In this document: positions 26,875 to 37,082 of the stretch, piece by piece
How the letters are laid out: each line of letters begins with the position of its first letter
Numbering within the stretch: position 1 is the stretch's first letter
Assembly: GCF_015762685.1 (NCBI RefSeq)
Contig: NZ_PEHF01000048.1
Span: 41,089 to 105,088 of the forward strand
Origin: Candidatus Symbiopectobacterium sp. 'North America'
GTDB lineage: Bacteria > Pseudomonadota > Gammaproteobacteria > Enterobacterales > Enterobacteriaceae
Reading direction: 5' to 3'
Length of the DNA: 64,000 nucleotides
The notes under the pieces: model-generated
The model's input: only the letters and a program-made list of their open reading frames with translations
Database searches by the model: none
What the model was told of the DNA's origin: nothing
Translations under genes and position numbers: made by a program

Positions 26875-28416
26875 TCAGTTGACCCCTGGATTACGCGGGG
26901 GACAGCGTTCAACCAACTCTACGCTGCCATCTGCATTCTGTTGCTTCAGATAAACATCAAATCCCCACAGTCGGTGTACATGTTTCATCACATCGTGGCT
27001 GCTCTTGTCGAGCGGTGCGCGGTGGTGAGGAACATAGCGCAGCGTCAGCGAGCGGTTACCGCGCAGATCCACATTCCAGACCTGAATATTTGGCTCCTGA
27101 TTGCTGAGGTTATACTGCTCGGACAGCTCCTGACGGATCATCCGGTAGCCTTCCTCATCGTGGATCGCGGCAATTTCCAGATAATTGTTATGGTCATCAT
27201 CCAGCACGGTAAATAGCCGGAAATCGCGCATCACCTTGGGTGACAAGAACTGGCTGATAAAGCTTTCGTCCTTGAAGTTTTGCATGGCGAAATGCAGAGT
27301 TTCCAGCCAGTCCTTGCCTGCTATATCAGGGAACCAGTAGCGGTCCTCTTCCGTTGGTATCTGGCAAATACGCTTGATATCCTGAAACATGGCGAACCCG
27401 AGCGCATAAGGGTTAATGCCATTGTAATAAGGGCTGTTGTACGGAGTCTGATAGACCACATTGGTGTGGCTGTGCAGGAACTCCATCATAAAGCGCTCGG
27501 TCACTTTCCCTTCATCGTAGAGATGATTGAGAATGGTGTAGTGCCAAAACGTTGCCCAGCCCTCGTTCATGACCTGAGTCTGTTTTTGTGGGTAAAAATA
27601 TTGACTGACCTTACGCACAATGCGCAGTACTTCGTGCTGCCAGGGTTCCAGTAACGGCGCATTCTTCTCCATAAAATAGAGAATATTTTCCTGCGGCTCG
27701 CGCGGGAAACGACGCGCCGCTTCGAGCGAAACCTCGGGATCGCGACGTGGCAGGGTGCGCCACAGTTCATTGACCTGACTTTGCAAATAGGACTCACGGC
27801 TTTTCTGACGCAGTTTTTCCTCTTCCAGCGAAATCTTTTGCGGGCGTTTGTAGCGATCGACACCGTAATTCATCAGCGCATGGCAGGAGTCAAGCAGTTG
27901 CTCGACCTCTTCTACACCATAACGCTCTTCGCATTGGGCGATGTATTGACGGGCAAAAATCAGGTAGTCAACGATGGAGCCTGTATCGGTCCAACTTCGA
28001 AACAAATAGTTACCTTTAAAAAAGGAGTTGTGACCATAACAGGCCTGGGCCATCACCAAGGCTTGCATAGTGATGGTGTTTTCTTCCATAAGATAGGCGA
28101 TACAGGGATCGGAGTTGATAACGATCTCATAGGCCAGCCCTTGCTGACCGTGCTTATAGCGCTGTTCGGTTTCGATAAACCGCTTACCAAAAGACCAATG
28201 GAAATAATTGATGGGCATGCCGATGCTCGAATAGGCATCCATCATTTGCTCAGAGGTGATGACCTCGATTTGATGTGGGTAGGTTTCGAGGCGATAGTGC
28301 TTCGTCACCTGATCAATCTCCTCAAGGTAGGTTTGCAGCAAATCGAACGTCCAGTCTGGTCCATCATTCAAACGTGTCTCAGCTTGCGGTACTCGAGTCT
28401 TTGTTTTTGTCACCAT
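26875..28416 (-). CDS. ycgB: SpoVR-family protein YcgB
   Basis: A 513-residue cytoplasmic SpoVR-like protein (E. coli YcgB 510). Conserved features are PINYFHWSFGKRF, NEGWATFWHYTILNHLYDEG and NPYALGFAMFQDIKRI. In E. coli it belongs to the RpoS stress regulon and is often discussed together with the YeaG kinase and YeaH; both of those are broken in this window while ycgB is intact. Its molecular function is unknown. Confidence 0.95.
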   Translation of the reverse strand: MVTKTKTRVPQAETRLNDGPDWTFDLLQTYLEEIDQVTKHYRLETYPHQIEVITSEQMMDAYSSIGMPINYFHWSFGKRFIETEQRYKHGQQGLAYEIVINSDPCIAYLMEENTITMQALVMAQACYGHNSFFKGNYLFRSWTDTGSIVDYLIFARQYIAQCEERYGVEEVEQLLDSCHALMNYGVDRYKRPQKISLEEEKLRQKSRESYLQSQVNELWRTLPRRDPEVSLEAARRFPREPQENILYFMEKNAPLLEPWQHEVLRIVRKVSQYFYPQKQTQVMNEGWATFWHYTILNHLYDEGKVTERFMMEFLHSHTNVVYQTPYNSPYYNGINPYALGFAMFQDIKRICQIPTEEDRYWFPDIAGKDWLETLHFAMQNFKDESFISQFLSPKVMRDFRLFTVLDDDHNNYLEIAAIHDEEGYRMIRQELSEQYNLSNQEPNIQVWNVDLRGNRSLTLRYVPHHRAPLDKSSHDVMKHVHRLWGFDVYLKQQNADGSVELVERCPPRNPGVN

Positions 28417-28697
28417 CAGCGCGCCCCCACAGTGCCTTCTACACGCTTTCGTGCAGACTCTATTAATCGTAGCTCACTCTGATAAAAGTGCCGTGAAAAC
28501 CAGTGTTTGGCAGAAAAGATTGCGGCGAAAACAGCAGCATAAAACGGCACTTCATCTGCGTAATAATAGATAAATAGTATGTTAGCCAAGCGTGACAACG
28601 GTAAATCACGTGTTACATTAGCTTTTTATTTTGGGTAGTGGCGATTCAGGCAGCATATTGCGCGGCAAATGGCGAGTTATCACGGAGATAAGTCAAC

Positions 28698-29936
28698 ATG
28701 CGGGTTGTAATTTTAGGCAGTGGCGTTATTGGCGTCAGCACGGCGTGGTATTTGTGTCAGGCAGGGCATGACGTCACGGTCGTTGACCGACAGCCTGCAC
28801 CGGCCTTGGAAACCAGTGCGGGCAACGCTGGGCAAATTTCCCCCCGGTTATTCAGTGCCTTGGGCCGCGCCCGGCATCCCCTTGAAAGCCATAAAGTGGC
28901 TATTCCAGCGCCATGCGCCGTTAGCTATCTGGCCCGATTGCTCCAGTGACCAGTTGCGTTGGATGTGGCAGATGCTGATGAACTGCGATTCCGCGCATTA
29001 TCAGGTCAACAAGGCACGTATAGTGCGCTTGGCAGAATACAGCCTTGACTGTTTACAGGCACTGCGCTCGCACACGTCGATTCAGTACGAATGACGCCAG
29101 GGCGGGACGCTGCAACTGTTTCGCAGCGAGCAGAAGTATGACAATGCCAGCCGCGACATTGCCGTTCTGCGTGATGCTGGCGTGCCGTACCAGTTGTTGA
29201 CCTCGCAGGAACTGGTGACCGTGGAGCCTGCGCTCGCTTCGGTGGCGCATAAGCTCAGCGGTGGGCTGCGTTTACCCCATGATGAAACGGGCGACTGCCA
29301 ACTGTTTACTCAGCGCCTGGCTGAAATGGCGCAGGCGGCGGGTGTGGTTTTTCGTTTTGGCGAATCCGTCGAACAGTTGCAGGTGGCTGGCGATCGCGTC
29401 ACTGAGGTGCGCTGTAATGGGCAAACAGTAACCGCTGGTGCCTATGTGGTGGCCTGCTGTTCCTACTCGACGGCGTTGGTACGTCAGTGGATGCACCTGC
29501 CGGTCTATCCCCTGAAAGGCTATTCATTAACGCTGCCGCACCGGTTTCAACGATGCTTGATGAGACGTTTAAAGTGGCCGTGACGCGCTTCGACCGTCGT
29601 ATTCGTGTTGGAGGCATGGCAGAAATCGTTGACTTTGACACAGCCCTCAACCCTAAACGCCGAGAAACGTTGGAAATGGTGGTTCGCGATCTTTACCCTG
29701 ATGCTGGGCCGGTAGAGCAGGCGACGTTCTGGACCGGGTTGCGCCCGATGACACCTGATGGCACGCCGCTGGTAGGCCGTTCACCGCTCGCCAATCTTTA
29801 TCTTAATACAGGACACGGTACCTTAGGTTGGACGATAGCGTGCGGTTCAGGGCAACTGCTGGCGGATATCATTTCTGGTAAGACGCCTGACATTGGCCAT
29901 GACGATTTGTCGATATTTCGTTACGCCAGCGCGTAA
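28698..29936 (+). pseudogene. dadA: D-amino acid dehydrogenase small subunit, two frameshifts and a stop
   Basis: DadA is an FAD enzyme of the inner membrane that oxidises D-alanine to pyruvate. The N terminus [19 protein letters not shown] has the FAD-binding GxGxxG. A run of six C at 28840-28845 (one more than expected) shifts the frame after GQISP; the second frame reads [22 protein letters not shown] at 29092-29094 then breaks [14 protein letters not shown] further small deletion near 29535 joins SLTLP to [11 protein letters not shown] in the third frame, which runs to the end. The usual partner dadX (alanine racemase) is absent downstream. Confidence 0.92.
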
Positions 29937-29938
29937 AT

Positions 29939-31177
29939 CTACCGGGTTGTCGCGCACGATCGCAGCGCTCGCTGCGAGCAACTGAGCGCCCTAATCGTGC
30001 CGCGCGTCTTTGCGCTTAAACGCTGGGCGCGCAGCGCCAACAGCGTCGCGCACAGCATGGCAAGCGCCAGCGTGCTCTGTGGTAAGAGGGGTAGCGCCAT
30101 CACCGCCAGCCCAACACACGCACCGCCTGCCATTTGCACGAATCCTACCAGCGCCGATGCCGTACCCGCTTCATTCGCATAAGGTTCCAGTGCATAGCTG
30201 GTGGCTGGGCCGATGGCAAACGCCAGGCCAGCAAACGCCACCACCACCGGAGCCATAAAGATCCACCAACGTGCCTGTAGCGCCTCGGGCAGCCACAGGA
30301 TGATGGCGCACAGTAACAAAAAACCGCTATCAATCAATATCACGCTGATCGTCAGGCAAGCGGGGCGGCCAATTTTTACGATCGCGCGTGTCGCCAGCAG
30401 GCTCATTGCCATCACCCAAAAGCCGTTTGCGCCGAACACCAGTGGGAACTGTAACGGTGACAAACCGCCATGTACCATCAAGACCACTGATGCCACTGAC
30501 AGATAGGTCAGGGCCATCCCCATAATGCCCGCATTGCAGCCAGCAAAGCCGATGAAGCGAGGGGTAAAAAGGATTCGCGCGTATTGTTTGATGGGCAAAC
30601 CCGGCAGGCGCAGGGTGTCAGCCGGGCGGGTTTCTGGCAGATAGCGCAGGGTGAGCAGCAAAACCACGCTGGCATATAGCGTCAAAAACCAGAAGCAGGC
30701 TCGCCAACCGAATGCGGCGGACAGTAAGCCGCCAAAAAATGGCGCCAGAGCAGGCATGATATTCAATGTACCGTTAAGAAAACCGAAAGTGCGTGCGGCA
30801 TCATCACCGTTTAACCGGTCACGCACGGCGCTAAACACCACCACGTCGGTGCAACACACGGCAACGCTTTGCAGTACGCGGGAAGCAATAAACACCGACC
30901 TACTGGTCGCCAGCGCTGCCGTGATGGCACCCACAATGTAAATCACGGTCCCGATCAGTGCCATTAGGCGGCGTCCTATGCGGTCAACCAGAGGACCAGC
31001 CACCAATTGTCCCCATCCCATAATCATGATAAACAAAGAAATGGTTGATTGAATGGTCGCGTTATCGCTGTTCAGACCTTGTGAGATGGCAGGGATCACC
31101 GGAAGGTAAAGATCGATGGCTAATGGGCCGAGCAGCACTAGCATAAATAACAACAGCACAAATCTTTGTATGGTCAT
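29939..31177 (-). CDS. Bcr/CflA-type MFS efflux transporter
   Basis: A 412-residue, 12-helix major facilitator protein. MTIQRFVLLLFMLVLLGPLA opens the first helix; LYLPVIPAI and the loop 2-3 motif GPLVDRIGRRLMALIG mark the Bcr/CflA drug-proton antiporter group. I start at ATG 31177 rather than 31204 because the first helix begins there. The C-terminal 25 residues are hydrophilic and slightly longer than usual. It follows a decayed ABC operon on the same strand after 240 bases, so co-transcription is uncertain. Substrate unknown; drug or small-metabolite export is likely. Confidence 0.8.
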   Translation of the reverse strand: MTIQRFVLLLFMLVLLGPLAIDLYLPVIPAISQGLNSDNATIQSTISLFIMIMGWGQLVAGPLVDRIGRRLMALIGTVIYIVGAITAALATSRSVFIASRVLQSVAVCCTDVVVFSAVRDRLNGDDAARTFGFLNGTLNIMPALAPFFGGLLSAAFGWRACFWFLTLYASVVLLLTLRYLPETRPADTLRLPGLPIKQYARILFTPRFIGFAGCNAGIMGMALTYLSVASVVLMVHGGLSPLQFPLVFGANGFWVMAMSLLATRAIVKIGRPACLTISVILIDSGFLLLCAIILWLPEALQARWWIFMAPVVVAFAGLAFAIGPATSYALEPYANEAGTASALVGFVQMAGGACVGLAVMALPLLPQSTLALAMLCATLLALRAQRLSAKTRGTIRALSCSQRALRSCATTR

Positions 31178-31417
31178 GGCAAGGTGAATTCCGTTCCCTG
31201 GCAAGTGAATGAATAATGTAGTGCTTGCCTTTGGTCATCGTCAGGAAAGGCGGGTTACATAACCACACTGTAGCGAATGGTACGACACAATGGGCGTGCT
31301 TTACCACGATAGAAGCGTTTTTTGGTGTTTTGCGGCGATCCGGTGGCTTACGCTGGGGGTGATCGTAGTGCCACATCCATCGACAGTTTGTCTGGTCAGT
31401 GATTTTTAGTGACGCTG

Positions 31418-33158
31418 TCACTTTAAACCTTTTGCACTATGAGTCATTTGCCCCAATGAGACCGCCAACATTGCCAGCAGCATCAGCGTGGTAACCGGGG
31501 TCAGTACCGCCCAGGGAGCGCGTTCAATATACGGCATGCCTTCAGCGACAATCCGTCCCCATTCAGGGTATGGCGGTTGTTGTCCCAATCCGAGAAAACC
31601 TAACGTCGTCAATGCCAGGGTGATACCGGGAAAACGCACTAAGGCGTGACGCGTGACGGGGCCAACCAGCGCAGGCAGCACATAGCCCGTGAAGCGATGC
31701 CAGCGCCCAACCCCCAGCAGTGGGGTGATGCGCACGTAAGGACGCGCAAGTATCTCTTCAACCAGTGCGGCAGTATGCGCTGCCAGTGGTGCCCAACTTA
31801 CCAGCATCACCGCCAGTGCTGCACCATAGGTAGAGGGCCCGGTCAGGGCTACAACGATAAGGCCCGCCATCATCGGTGGTAACGCATTGGCTATCTCCAT
31901 CGGACCAATAAACAGGCGCGGGAAAAGTCCAAACAGAATACCGAGAAGCAAACAGGCAGCGCTGACGCCGGTGGCGGTGATAAGCGTGGCAAACGCACCG
32001 TGCGCCACGCGTGCCAGCAGATCGCGCCCGGTGGCATCTGCGCCCAACGGCAACGCGAGGCTGGGGGGTTGTAAGCGAAGGAAATCCGATGCCAGCGGAT
32101 CGCGGGTCAGTCCGATCGCGATCAGCAGTACCAACGCCAGTGCAATCGTCATTGGGAAGGCATAATGCGGACGCCTCGTTGGGCTGATGCTTGGGGCGGG
32201 CAAGGATCCGCTGCGCAGTGCACGTCCCAGTATCAACTGGCGTAGCAGGTTGCCAAGATTACCGCTCAGTGTTGCAATCAACAATAACAGTAGAACGCCG
32301 CATTGTAGGGCGGGCAGATCCTGTGCAGCTGAGGCCCCAAGCGTGGCACGCCTCAAACCGGGGATAGCAAAGATCTTTTCTACCGCCACTGCCCCCCCGT
32401 CAGCCCTACGGTGATCAAGCCAATCTGTGGCAGTAACGCAGGCAGTGCGCGCCGCAGAACCGCAATGGCGCAATCAAATTGGCTCACGCCCGCCACGCGC
32501 CAGGTGATAAGCCACGGCTCGGCGAAGGTGCTGCGCAGTGCATCCGCCAGCAAGCGTGCCAGTAATCCCCCTGCGGGCAGCCCCAACGATAGCGCAGGCA
32601 GCACCATATGCTGTATGCTGTGCCAGCCATACGGAGGAAACAGCGGCAGCCAGACTGCCCCGACCATCAGCAGCAGGGACGCCAGCAAATATTCTGGCAA
32701 GGTAATGAACGCCATCGCCCAAGCACCGTGGCTGCTGTCCGCCTTACCACTCAGCCCAGTGCGCAGCGTGGAAACGCACAGCAGCGTAGCAACCAGTATG
32801 GCCAGCGTTAATGCCGCCCCCATCAGCGTCAGTGATACGCCGGCCGCGTCTAACATGGCGGGCAATATTGGCTTGCCAGAGATCCAGGAGTGCCCGGCAT
32901 CCCCTGTAATATACCGCGCCACCATTGCCACAGCAGCGCTATCGGGCCTTGGTCGAGACCGAGTTGGCTGCGAATGGCCTGCAACGCCTCGGGGGTTGCC
33001 TCTTGTTCGGCGGATTTGGCGCGTAGTACGCTGAGCGCGGGATCGCTGCCGGAAAGCCACGGCAACAAACCAATGAGCGCGATGACCGCAAAGGCGCTCA
33101 GGGCACGGGATATCAGCGGAGTGATAACTGCTACGAGGCGTAGGGGAGATGCGATCAT
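31418..33158 (-). pseudogene. Fused Opp/Dpp-type ABC permease, two frameshifts
   Basis: Relics of both Dpp-type permeases lie in one continuous gene. The DppB-like half starts at ATG 33158 (MIASPLRLVAVITPLISRAL). It shifts near 32901 (one base lost before DAGHSWISGKPILPAMLDAA), continues through ADALRSTFAEPWLITWRVAG, then shifts again at a G7 run (32392-32398), after which it reads VAVEKIFAIPGLRRATLGAS. This half joins directly, with no stop or start, to a DppC-like half with PLGADATGRDLLARVAHGAF and LGFLGLGQQPPYPEWG. Intact, it would be a protein of about 580 residues. The ATG overlaps the binding-protein stop as ATGA. Confidence 0.85.
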
Positions 33159-34651
33159 GGTTGGTGCATCTGCCCGGTGATGTGTGTTTGTGGCGTAACC
33201 AGCATCCGTTCACGCGGATCGCGTGCTGCCTGACGTACACCAGTCGCTTCGCCCTGAATCACCCGTTCGTGCAGCAAGGGGATCGCCGCATCTGTGGAGA
33301 GAATACGCTGTTCGGCTGCCATGATTGCCTTACGCCGCACTTCTCCGGCGGGTATAGCGGTCGCGGTGAGCAACGCCTCATCGACAGCTGGGTCGCACAG
33401 CTGAGAGAGATTAAACGACCCTTTGCAACTGAAATCGCTGTAGATATAAGCTACCGGATCGCCGGAATCCAGCACCGTGGCGCACTACAGGATAAAGGCA
33501 TCAAACTTTCCGGCTAACGCATCGGCTTCAATCTGGGCATATTCACGCACTTCTTGTTGAACGGTAAACCCGGCTGCAGTTAACTGTTGTGCCAGATAAA
33601 CGGCAACTTCCGGTAGCTCCGAACGATCACTGAAGGTAGCCAGTTTGATAACCTCTCCCTGTGGATGGCGTGCGGGGGTCGGCTGGTCTACCGCATGGCG
33701 CAGCGCCGGGCCGAGCAACCCGCGGGCGATATCCGCCCGGTTCTCATACACGTTCTTTACCAGCATGTCCCGCTGAACGGCGTCGCGTACAGCGGCACGC
33801 AGTCCGGCATCACGCAGTGGGCCGAGGCGGGTGTTGAGATACAGGGTATTAGTGCGCGGCATAGGCACCTCATGGATCAGCGCCGGATCGATCAAGGGCG
33901 CTTGCGCCACCGGCACGGCTTCCACAATATCCGCGCTGCCGCTTCGCAGCGCGGCGGCGCGAGCTGTTCCGTCTGGAACGAAATCAACATCAAGACCTGA
34001 AGCTTGCGCAGGCGTGCCCCAGTAGCCATCAAAGCGCTCAAGGGTAGCGTGACTGGTGCCCTGAACGACGGTTAACACAAAGGGGCCACTGCCGTGGCGG
34101 ATCGGGTCAACGCGGCCTTCCTGATACGCATTGGGTGAAAGGATAGCCAATTGTGGGCTAGAGAGCCGCTGGGGCAACAAGGGATCGGGGGTTGCGGTAG
34201 TTACCCGCACCGCGTTGTCGCCGTCAGCACTGATGTGTAACGTAACGCCATCCAGAATGCACGGCTTGGGGGCGGCACGCGTCGCCGCACTGAGTGCATT
34301 GACCACGGCGGCCGGGGCCAGCGGTTCACCGTCGTGGAAATGCACATCGGGACGCAGGGTGAAGCGCCAGGTGGTGTCGTTTATCGACTGCCAGGACGTC
34401 GCCAGCGCTGGCTGTGCATCACCATTCTCATCCAGCGCGATCAGCGTTTCGCTGGTGCTCCACCGCTAAAGCTTAAAGGCGTCATCGCTGAGGGGGGTCA
34501 GGCCCGCACGGGGAGGTTGCAGCATCGCGATGCGAATACGATCGCAGGGAACTTCCGGTGTGGTTTTTTCTTCGCTGCCAAAGCAGCCAGTAAGTCCGGC
34601 ACTGCCAACGACCAACAGTAAAGGGAAGATTCGACGATAGACTAACAACAT
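33155..34651 (-). pseudogene. ABC transporter substrate-binding lipoprotein (SBP_bac_5), two amber stops
   Basis: Periplasmic binding protein of the peptide/nickel/opine class. From ATG 34651 (AAGGA seven bases upstream) it has a lipoprotein signal ending in SAGLTGC. One frame of 498 codons is broken by TAG at 34466-34468 (DDAFKL-stop-RWSTSETL) and TAG at 33485-33487 (FDAFIL-stop-CATVLDSGDP). Both positions are probably Ser in relatives (TCG to TAG). Family features include WRFTLRPDVHFHDGEPLAP and GSGPFVLT. It sits between the ATPase genes and the fused permease, overlapping the latter by four bases. Confidence 0.87.
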
Positions 34652-34674
34652 AACAGCGTCCTTAAAGGGAAAAA

Positions 34675-35499
34675 TTAGCAATAATAATCAGGGTGTGTCG
34701 GGATGGCTGCCAGCAGCGCCCGCGTATGAGGATGGGCAGGCGTGGAGAGCAACGCGTTACACGGCCTATCCTCGATAATTTGCCCCTCATGCATGACCAA
34801 TAGGCGTTGGCACAGGGTCGCCACGGTGGAGATATCATGGGAGACCAATAGCATTCCCATATCGTAGTGCTGGGCGAGTTGGTCAAATAATGCCGTTATC
34901 TGCTCGCGTAACGGTAAATCCAAACCGTTTACTGGTTCATCAGCGATCAGGAAAGCCGGTCGCAAGGCCAGAGCACGCGCAATGGCTACCCACTGTGCTT
35001 GCCCACCAGAAAGTGTTCCCACGTGTTGGTGCAGCAGTGATGCTGGCAAGGCGACATCGTCAAGGGCGCGTTGCAATGCCGATATCGACGGTGCGCCATA
35101 GCCTAAAAAATGCAGTGGCTCGGCAATAGACTGCGCTACGGTTTTATGGGGGGCCAGCGTGGAGGCGGGGTCTTGGGGAACATACTGTACCAACTGACGA
35201 TACCAGCGCATTGCAGCGGTGGAAGCTGGAAGAACGGGACGGCCCTGACAGCTCACACTTCCTGAATAGGGCGTTTCTAATCCCAATAAAATCTTCAGCA
35301 GCGTTGATTTTCCGGCACCCGATGCACCGACTAAGCCAACATGCTCACCTTTGTTAAGTGACAGTGTCATGTTTTCTATTGCGCAATGATACGGCGTGGC
35401 TTGCCAGAAGCGTGTGCCTGGTAGCGGATACCGATGTGTTACCTGACGCATCGCCAGAAAAGGGGGCGCTGTGGCTCCGTGCAATGCAGAAGCACACAT
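34675..35499 (-). CDS. Opp/Dpp-type ABC transporter ATPase (second)
   Basis: A 274-residue ATPase with Walker A GASGAGKST, signature LSGGQAQWVAIARAL, Walker B FLIADEP and switch His in LLVSHDIST. The signature is followed by QAQW rather than the usual QRQR. It overlaps the preceding ATPase gene; ATG 35499 gives a 61-base overlap, while an ATG at 35451 would give about 12. It is followed by the broken binding-protein gene after 23 bases. Without the permease it has no function of its own, so it is probably on the way to decay. Confidence 0.82.
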   Translation of the reverse strand: MCASALHGATAPPFLAMRQVTHRYPLPGTRFWQATPYHCAIENMTLSLNKGEHVGLVGASGAGKSTLLKILLGLETPYSGSVSCQGRPVLPASTAAMRWYRQLVQYVPQDPASTLAPHKTVAQSIAEPLHFLGYGAPSISALQRALDDVALPASLLHQHVGTLSGGQAQWVAIARALALRPAFLIADEPVNGLDLPLREQITALFDQLAQHYDMGMLLVSHDISTVATLCQRLLVMHEGQIIEDRPCNALLSTPAHPHTRALLAAIPTHPDYYC

Positions 35500-36287
35500 C
35501 TTACCTTACCCCGCAGTGCTAACGTGTTCTGAGATACCTGCTGACGCTGTTGACGTGCAGTCGTCATCAGCGCAACGGTGTAAGGGTGTTGCGGGTGACG
35601 CACTAGCGCATCGATGGTGCCTTGTTCAACGATCTTGCCATCGTACAGAATCAACGCCCGCTGGCAAAGCGCAGCGGCCACGGCGATATCGTGGGTAATA
35701 AACAGCAAGGCGCGTTCAGGTGCACGGCTGGTATAGGCTTTTAGCGCTTGTAACACCTGAGCCTGGGTGATGACGTCCAGTGCGGTGGTGGGTTCATCCG
35801 CAATCAACAAAGCGCTTTGACTGGCGAGTGCCAGCGCGATACAGACCCGCTGACGTTGCCCGCCAGAAAGCTCATCGGGATAGCGATAGGCGATGTGCTC
35901 TGGCTGAGAAAATCCGACGGTAGCCAGTAACCTGACTCCCGCCTTCCATGCGGCGCGCGCGGATGTTGCGCCGCTAGCGCGCAGCGTCAGTACCAACTGT
36001 TTTCCGACGCCGATCAGCGGATGCAGCGCCGCCGAGGTATCCTGGAAAATGGCGGCAATGCGCGGTTGCTGTGCTACTCTATTTTGCCCAGAAAAATGAA
36101 TGTCACCACTCATCGTCGAGCCTGCAAGGGGCAGCCCTAACAGGGCGCGTGCATTAAGCGATTTTCCAGAACCCGATGCTCCGAGGAGTGCGACACGCAC
36201 ACCGGGATGCAGGGAAAAACTGATGTTGTCGAGTTTTGTTATGCCATTAAGGGGGAGAGTGAGGTTGTTGACGGTCAGCAACGCCAT
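35439..36287 (-). CDS. Opp/Dpp-type ABC transporter ATPase (first)
   Basis: A 282-residue ATPase with Walker A GASGSGKSLNAR, signature LSGGQRQRVCIALALA, Walker B LLIADEPTTALD and LLFITHDIAVAAAL. It starts at ATG 36287 and is the first gene of a five-part layout: ATPase, ATPase, binding lipoprotein, fused permease, then an MFS gene at some distance. A Zur-box-like sequence lies 45-67 bases upstream. This content resembles Cnt/Zrm opine-metallophore systems, but a peptide or nickel transporter cannot be excluded. Confidence 0.85.
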   Translation of the reverse strand: MALLTVNNLTLPLNGITKLDNISFSLHPGVRVALLGASGSGKSLNARALLGLPLAGSTMSGDIHFSGQNRVAQQPRIAAIFQDTSAALHPLIGVGKQLVLTLRASGATSARAAWKAGVRLLATVGFSQPEHIAYRYPDELSGGQRQRVCIALALASQSALLIADEPTTALDVITQAQVLQALKAYTSRAPERALLFITHDIAVAAALCQRALILYDGKIVEQGTIDALVRHPQHPYTVALMTTARQQRQQVSQNTLALRGKVRCVLLHCTEPQRPLFWRCVR

Positions 36288-36331
36288 GCAGGCAGATCCC
36301 TGTGGTGCAGTAAAGTTACATTATAATGTAT

Positions 36332-36354
36332 CACATGATATAATATAACGTAAC
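36332..36354. promoter_or_regulatory. Zur-box-like operator upstream of the ABC operon
   Basis: The core ATGATATAATATAACGT agrees with the enterobacterial Zur core ATGTTATAATATAACAT at 15 of 17 positions, and the full 23 bases match the remembered consensus at about 17. It lies in an AT-rich stretch 45-67 bases before the first ATPase ATG, where a repressor would act. An adjacent perfect palindrome, TACATTATAATGTA (36317-36330), could be a second half of the operator or the binding site of another regulator. Confidence 0.55.
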
Positions 36355-36491
36355 ATTTAGTGTGCGCGTTCAGATGAAAAGGCGTAACGCCACGGTCTTT
36401 CATTGGTGCTATACGGTTTATTCATGTAGGTGGGTATCAGCCTTGGCGGATTTCACGTAGCCTGTGATCGGTTTATTGTGGGAGTGAAACC

Positions 36492-37034
36492 GTGGACATT
36501 ATTGCAGCAGAAGAACAACACATTAGCGCTATTCAGAAAATTTATGCCCATCACGTTATCCATGGGACTGCATCGTTTGAAACAGAGCCACCGGATATCA
36601 ACGAGATGCGCGCCCGATTGAAGAAAAACCTCGATGCCAGTCTTCCCTGGTTTGTCGCCAGTAAAAATGGCCGCATAACCGGGTATTGTTATCTGTCACG
36701 CTACCGTGAGCGCAAGGCTTACCAGTATACGCTTGAAGATTCGATCTATGTTGATCCGCAATGCCAGCAGCAGGGGGTGGGAAAAGCGCTCCTTGCCCAC
36801 GCTATTGAGTGGGCGGAGCAACGCGGTTTTCGCCAGTTGATCGCGATTGTGGGTAACAGTGAAAACGAGGGTTCGCTGCATTTACACCGTCAGGCCGGTT
36901 TCTCACTGGTAGGAACGCTGGCAAGCGTAGGGTTAAAACACGGACGCTGGCTGGACACGGTAATGCTGCAACGTGCGCTGGGTGAAGAAGATTCGACTTT
37001 GCCAGAATCTACGCCGCGCTTTGACGCGAATTGA
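36492..37034 (+). CDS. GNAT-family N-acetyltransferase (phosphinothricin/methionine-sulfone acetyltransferase-like)
   Basis: A 180-residue acetyl-CoA-dependent N-acetyltransferase. The segment FETEPPDINEMRARL and GRITGYCYLSRYRERKAYQY are typical of the PAT/MnaT (YncA) group. The acetyl-CoA loop is QQQGVGKALLAHAIEWAEQR, and GLKHGRWLDTVMLQRAL closes the fold. The start is GTG 36492 behind GGGAG. Members acetylate phosphinothricin, methionine sulfoximine or sulfone; the natural substrate is unknown. It is intact and divergent from the ABC operon. Confidence 0.85.
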   Translation: MDIIAAEEQHISAIQKIYAHHVIHGTASFETEPPDINEMRARLKKNLDASLPWFVASKNGRITGYCYLSRYRERKAYQYTLEDSIYVDPQCQQQGVGKALLAHAIEWAEQRGFRQLIAIVGNSENEGSLHLHRQAGFSLVGTLASVGLKHGRWLDTVMLQRALGEEDSTLPESTPRFDAN

Positions 37035-37082
37035 TACGGGGCTGGTTTCCGCCAGCGCGAAGGCTGGCGGAAGATTGAGCGG

